This document shows positions 6,240 through 9,750 of a stretch of DNA of 9,750 bases, piece by piece. Both the position numbers and the translations under genes were made by a program. Under the pieces are notes generated by a model, which was given only the letters and a program-made list of their open reading frames with translations, searched no databases and was not told where the DNA came from. Every line of letters begins with the position of its first letter. Within the stretch, counting starts at the first letter, position 1. This DNA is from Lachnospiraceae bacterium (GTDB lineage Bacteria > Bacillota > Clostridia > Lachnospirales > Lachnospiraceae), in the NCBI GenBank assembly GCA_024695225.1, contig JAILIO010000147.1, positions 1 to 9,750 on the forward strand, written 5' to 3'.

Positions 6240-6361
6240 GAGAGATCTGCAGGAAATAACTGCGGGTGAAATGAAGAGATCTTCACTGATATAAACGAGG
6301 CCGGCAACTGATTACTGCAGATGAAGGCAGACATGAAACGAAGAGATTTTCTCTTAGATAA
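6171..6361 (+). repeat. decayed repeats of the acetyltransferase 3' end
   Basis: A block around GAGATTTCCTCTCAGATAA at the end of the coding region (starting at 6221) recurs as GAGATCTTCACTGATATAA (6276) and GAGATTTTCTCTTAGATAA (6343). The preceding stretch is repeated too: ACTCAGATAAGCGAGCCCAG at 6174 matches ACTGATATAAACGAGGCCGG at 6285. Translated in the gene's own frame, the downstream segment starting at 6282 gives FTDINEAGN, resembling FTQISEPSG of the real C-terminus. The spacing between copies is uneven (55 and 67 bp), so indels have accumulated. This covers most of the 197-bp gap before the next gene; no T-tailed terminator is visible in it. Confidence 0.65.
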
Positions 6362-6385
6362 ATTAAGGGAATGCCGATATATAAT
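6355..6385 (+). promoter_or_regulatory. probable promoter of the pectate lyase gene
   Basis: A perfect TATAAT lies at 6380-6385, 51 bp before the start codon. The best upstream hexamer, TAGATA (6355-6360), matches the -35 at 4 of 6 positions but with a long 19-nt spacer. It falls in the last copy of the acetyltransferase repeat. A poor -35 with a perfect -10 would suit an activator-dependent promoter, as expected for a substrate-induced polysaccharide-degrading gene; that is inference. Confidence 0.5.
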
Positions 6386-6403
6386 TAAAGTATGTGGTTG
6401 TTT

Positions 6404-6423
6404 TGATGCATGACAATGCATTA
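6404..6423 (+). promoter_or_regulatory. ATGCAT inverted repeat in the pectate lyase leader
   Basis: ATGCAT-GACA-ATGCAT spans 6406-6421. Because ATGCAT is itself a palindrome, the two copies form both an inverted and a direct repeat spaced by ten bases, one helical turn. The stem extends to 8 pairs (one G-T) from 6404 to 6423. It sits between the likely transcription start and the G-rich ribosome site at 6425, so it could be a DNA operator or an RNA hairpin influencing translation or mRNA stability. Confidence 0.45.
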
Positions 6424-6436
6424 TGGGGGTAAGGAT

Positions 6437-9400
6437 ATGCGAAAAATGATGAGTTGTCTTCTGGCGGCATCCATGGCGGTGACGCTGTTTGCCGGAAGTT
6501 TCAGCGTGCCGGCTTATGCGGCGGAAACCGGGAGTTTGGACACCGGCGCAGGGTTATCAGAATTCATTGCTGCCGATACGGAAGAGGCATCTGAGGAAGT
6601 GAACCCGGATGGAGTGGGTGCAGGGTATACGGAAGCATCATCTGAGGCAGTGTACCCGGATCAAGCAGGTACCGGGACAGAAGGAACTGTGGAAACCACA
6701 GGCACAGCAATAGAAGATATCCCCGACACGCTCTCATTTGTAATGGAGGGAGACGACGGGTCGGTTTCAGATTCGGAGTATATGCTGGAAGAGACCGGGG
6801 AAGTCCTGGACATCTCTCAGAGCGATGATCCCTCCAAGGAAACCGCATCCTACGCATATACCGGAAAGGCCATCAAGCCCGTGGTGCATATTTACGACGG
6901 GAACACATATCTCTGCGAGAAGGCCGATTTCACGGTGTCTTACAAGAATAACAAAAACCCCTATACATACAAGAACGGAGACACAGCCACAAAAAGCACC
7001 CCTTCGGTCATCGTGAAGATGAAGGGGAATTACTCCGGAACGGTCACCCTTTATTTTGAGATCAGGCCTGTGGGGACTGAGTATACCTACGCGGTCTCTC
7101 CGGGCGTGGCGTACAAGGGAAAGCCTGTGAAGGTGGTCCCCGAGGTGTACGGCTTTTACAACGGGCCGGCCAAACTGAAGATCGGAAAAGACTTTGTGAT
7201 CTCTTCTGTCACAAAGGATTCAAAAAGCTATACGAACTTTGTCGAAAATAAGAACCTGACAGTGGACGGGGCCGGCAGTTATGAGGTGACCCTCAAGTAC
7301 ACAAATGACGTGACCACATCAAAGACAGGCACATATACCGGGGAAAAGACCTTTACCGTTACCGCTGTGGATGTTACAGTTTCCGGCAGCAAGACCCCCA
7401 TTTCAAAGGTTGGGCTTGGTAAGAGCAAGAACCTTGTGATAAAAGGAGACTGCAGCCAGAGTGAGAATGTGACCCTTCCGGATCTCACGGTTAAGGCGGG
7501 AAGCAATACCCTTAAAGCATCAGATTACACTGTGGACTGGTATTTCAATGAAGATGGAAAGACTGCCAATGTCTGTGTCGCGGCAGATGATTCATCTGAA
7601 TATGTGGGAGAGAAAGTTGTAAAGGTGAAACTGGCCGGCACAGGAAAGATCGCGGACACAAAGGGCGATCTGAGCCTTGCCTACACCGGTGAAGCGGTTG
7701 AGTTTGATATTGTGACCACGGATAATACAAATGCAGGACAGCTTTGCGTTCTGAACAGTGAGGGCAAGGCTCTCACTGAAGGCACAGATTTCACCGTTTC
7801 CTATGAAAACAATACCAGGGTGGGAAAAGGAACCCTGATAATAAAAGGCTGCAACGAATACTGCGCTTCCGTGCTTAAGAAGACCTTTACCATCTCGTCT
7901 TCAGGGACTCTCACAGTTTCTGTGGAGGACAAGGACCAGGTCCCTTACACACAGAAGGGCACCAAGGGGAATGTGACCGTGACCTACACCCAGGGGGACA
8001 AGACTTACACCCTGGCGGAGAAGACAGATTACACCCTGAAATATGTAAATAATACTGCTTTGGGGAAGGCCACTGTCACAGCCACCGGTAAAGGCACATA
8101 TAAAGGGGCAACCGGAAGTTGTGATTATAATATCGTAAAGTCGACAGATGCTGATAAAGTCTGGGTGGATGCTGCGGATGTGGTCCTCAGCAGCGGCCTC
8201 ACAGGCGCAAAGGCAAAGAAGACCAAGGTCGTAGTCAGTGAGACTGGAACCGGAGCAAAACTTAAGGCAAAAACTGATTATGAAATTGCAGGGTTCTATA
8301 TTGACGAGGCCATGACTTCGGAGCTTTCAGACAGCGCAGCCCTGAGCGCAAAGGATGTCATTTATGTGAAAATCACCGGGAAGGGCAATTACGAAGGGCT
8401 TTCTGCGACCGGCGTGTTCAGGGTCTACAAAAAGACCGCCGGGATCAAGTCTGCAAAGATCATTTTCTCCGACAATGGAAGCAAAGTCTATGACGAGACG
8501 AAAAAGGGCTTTTATTACACAGGTTCTGAGATAACTCCCGGCAGCGGAAACTACGAGGGCACTATACAGATAGATGGTGCCAAGGACAAATTCCAGTCTT
8601 CCAGGAATTCTTCCGAAGACGGATATTATATCGACCCCTTATCCTTCCTCAAGAATGTAAATAAGGGCACCGGTTCCTTCATGCTGTACGGCACCGGGAG
8701 CTTGGGAGGTTCCAAGAAGGTCTCCTTCAAGATCCTGCAGAAAGCTTTCTCCGGGGAGAGAGGGAGTTTGGATGGCAGTGAAACCCTTAAACTGATCGGT
8801 GAATTGGGGAATCTGGAATCCGCATATGTGATGTGGGAACCCTATTCAGGAAAAAATACTGTTGACGGTTACAATGTGTATTACAGAGAGAAGTCCGAAG
8901 ATTCCTGGACAAAGGCAGATGATATGCTTGTACGCTCCTATGCGGAAAGCGCAGGAAGCACAGAGGTGGCATATTGGAGGGCAGATGTACCCGGGCTTGC
9001 GGCAGGTGAATATTGTCTCAAAGTGGTAGGAAAGACCGGTTCTGAGGAACTGAATGTGAGCGCGATCACAGAAGTTCTCACGGTAAAGGCCCACGACAGG
9101 AGCGGCTATGCGTTCACCGGCGATCAGACTCCCGGGGCATACAAGGCAGACGGCACACTCAAAGACGATGCCTATGTGCTCTATGTGACAGAAAAGACCA
9201 AGGATACTGTGACCATGTATGTGACTACAGATGACAGCGGGACAAAGACTCTCTGCGTGGGCATACAGAGTATATTGAGCGCCTACAGCAAGGGATACGA
9301 AACCCACTCCCTGGCGGTGAGGATGATAGGAAACATCACCGATCCCACAAACCTTAACAGCGGTGACCTGGGAGTAGGCAACAGGAATTATAAGGGCTGC

Positions 9401-9750
9401 GGCATCACCATAGAAGGTGTGGGAGATGATACCGTCGCAAACGGCTTTGGAATATCCATAGGTTACGGGAATTACATAGAGGTGAGAAACCTGGCTGTTA
9501 TGAATTGTGACTCCAGTGAAGGCGACAGCATTTCCCTGGCAGCCTTTGACTATTATGTTTGGGTACACAACTGCGATCTCTTCTACGGAGAGCCCGGCAG
9601 CGATTCAGATCAGAAGAAGGGCGACGGGGCGCTGGATTGCAAGTGGTCCAGCAATGCCACATTCTCATACAATCATTTCTGGGATACAGGGAAATCAAAT
9701 CTCTTGGGACTTGTTGAAAAGGTTGAGAGCACAGCGGACGATGCTCTTTA
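6437..9750 (+). CDS. exported multidomain pectate lyase (PL1), 3' end outside window
   Basis: The frame is open from 6437 to the edge, 1104 codons with no stop. Residues 1-28 are a signal peptide (RK, hydrophobic core, AYA before AE). Residues 29-138 are an acidic Ser/Thr/Gly linker with 17-residue repeats. Residues 139-777 hold about seven Ig-like beta modules of 75-110 residues; module 1 has YTGKAIKP and DFTVSYKNN, module 4 YTGEAVEF and DFTVSYENN. Residues about 778-885 are fibronectin-III-like (AYVMWEPYSG, GYNVYY). From about 887 a parallel beta-helix pectate lyase follows: GITIEG (989-994), EVRNLAV (1015-1021), GDSISL with Asp1030, VWVHNCDL (1041-1048), DGALD (1063-1067) and GKSNLLG (1085-1091). 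Asp1030, Asp1063, Asp1067 and Lys1086 match the calcium and active-site positions of PelC, so it should cleave polygalacturonate by beta-elimination outside the cell. The catalytic Arg and any surface anchor lie beyond the edge. The start at 6437 uses GGGGG seven bases upstream; ATG 6446 with AAGGA is an alternative. Confidence 0.88.
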   Translation, partial: MRKMMSCLLAASMAVTLFAGSFSVPAYAAETGSLDTGAGLSEFIAADTEEASEEVNPDGVGAGYTEASSEAVYPDQAGTGTEGTVETTGTAIEDIPDTLSFVMEGDDGSVSDSEYMLEETGEVLDISQSDDPSKETASYAYTGKAIKPVVHIYDGNTYLCEKADFTVSYKNNKNPYTYKNGDTATKSTPSVIVKMKGNYSGTVTLYFEIRPVGTEYTYAVSPGVAYKGKPVKVVPEVYGFYNGPAKLKIGKDFVISSVTKDSKSYTNFVENKNLTVDGAGSYEVTLKYTNDVTTSKTGTYTGEKTFTVTAVDVTVSGSKTPISKVGLGKSKNLVIKGDCSQSENVTLPDLTVKAGSNTLKASDYTVDWYFNEDGKTANVCVAADDSSEYVGEKVVKVKLAGTGKIADTKGDLSLAYTGEAVEFDIVTTDNTNAGQLCVLNSEGKALTEGTDFTVSYENNTRVGKGTLIIKGCNEYCASVLKKTFTISSSGTLTVSVEDKDQVPYTQKGTKGNVTVTYTQGDKTYTLAEKTDYTLKYVNNTALGKATVTATGKGTYKGATGSCDYNIVKSTDADKVWVDAADVVLSSGLTGAKAKKTKVVVSETGTGAKLKAKTDYEIAGFYIDEAMTSELSDSAALSAKDVIYVKITGKGNYEGLSATGVFRVYKKTAGIKSAKIIFSDNGSKVYDETKKGFYYTGSEITPGSGNYEGTIQIDGAKDKFQSSRNSSEDGYYIDPLSFLKNVNKGTGSFMLYGTGSLGGSKKVSFKILQKAFSGERGSLDGSETLKLIGELGNLESAYVMWEPYSGKNTVDGYNVYYREKSEDSWTKADDMLVRSYAESAGSTEVAYWRADVPGLAAGEYCLKVVGKTGSEELNVSAITEVLTVKAHDRSGYAFTGDQTPGAYKADGTLKDDAYVLYVTEKTKDTVTMYVTTDDSGTKTLCVGIQSILSAYSKGYETHSLAVRMIGNITDPTNLNSGDLGVGNRNYKGCGITIEGVGDDTVANGFGISIGYGNYIEVRNLAVMNCDSSEGDSISLAAFDYYVWVHNCDLFYGEPGSDSDQKKGDGALDCKWSSNATFSYNHFWDTGKSNLLGLVEKVESTADDAL
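6577..6678 (+). repeat. 51-bp in-frame tandem repeat (17-residue units) in the linker
   Basis: Two adjacent 51-bp units start at 6577 and 6628 (both TACGGAAG). They encode residues 48-64 (TEEASEEVNPDGVGAGY) and 65-81 (TEASSEAVYPDQAGTGT), identical at 9 of 17 positions. A third, heavily altered unit may follow. The period is a multiple of three, unlike the intergenic arrays, so it has been kept as protein. It probably forms a flexible acidic stalk between the mature N-terminus and the first Ig-like module. Confidence 0.7.

Noticed and set aside
6240..6436. An intrinsic terminator after the acetyltransferase gene.
   Set aside because: GTGAA/TTCAC (6266-6270 with 6282-6286) and similar weak stems exist, but none is followed by a T-run. 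Termination here cannot be claimed from the sequence.
8846..9568. A 240-residue minus-strand frame rich in Cys, His and Ile.
   Set aside because: It lies antisense to the pectate lyase gene, whose frame shows clear domain motifs. Its composition is what the reverse complement of that frame would produce.

Overview
The window looks like chromosomal DNA of a low-to-mid-GC Gram-positive anaerobe (Bacillota, class Clostridia), most likely a plant-fibre-degrading Lachnospiraceae member. The evidence is a holB-ricT-trmN6 cluster in the Bacillota order (without yabA), a recognisable sigma-A-type promoter, Shine-Dalgarno sites, and a large exported protein built of 'YTGK...DFTVSYKNN'-style Ig-like modules, a style common in Lachnospiraceae surface proteins, ending in a pectate lyase domain. 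The taxonomic call is inference.

Layout. Positions 1-145 hold a 41-bp tandem hairpin array that continues past the left edge. Positions 146-2901 (minus strand) carry a housekeeping operon, transcribed right to left: holB (clamp-loader delta'), a 38-bp tandem array in the gap, ricT (PSP1/YaaT) and trmN6 (tRNA m6A methyltransferase). The last two overlap by 59 nt. Positions 2902-3072 are a divergent promoter region. Positions 3073-5289 (plus) encode a membrane-anchored or exported M4 (thermolysin-like) metallopeptidase with propeptide. Positions 5290-5705 contain a terminator-like double hairpin, the best sigma-A promoter in the window, and a degenerate 35-38-bp tandem array of hairpins. Positions 5706-6239 (plus) encode a GNAT acetyltransferase whose 3' end has been partly copied twice downstream. 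From 6437 to the right edge (plus, open-ended) runs a very large exported protein: signal peptide, acidic linker with 17-residue repeats, about seven Ig-like modules, a fibronectin-III-like module and a PL1 pectate lyase domain. Its catalytic arginine should lie just outside the window.

How the genes fit together. The minus-strand block is information processing: DNA replication, mRNA maturation and tRNA modification. The plus-strand block is mainly extracellular: a protease and a pectin-degrading enzyme, each apparently with its own promoter, with a small acetyltransferase between them. The most unusual aspect is intergenic. Three unrelated tandem arrays with similar periods (about 37, 38 and 41 bp) and a fourth decayed repeat sit next to gene ends. 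One of them lies directly downstream of a strong promoter and may be transcribed as a structured leader or a small RNA. I found no CRISPR array, insertion sequence, tRNA or rRNA gene, and no clear new multi-gene system.
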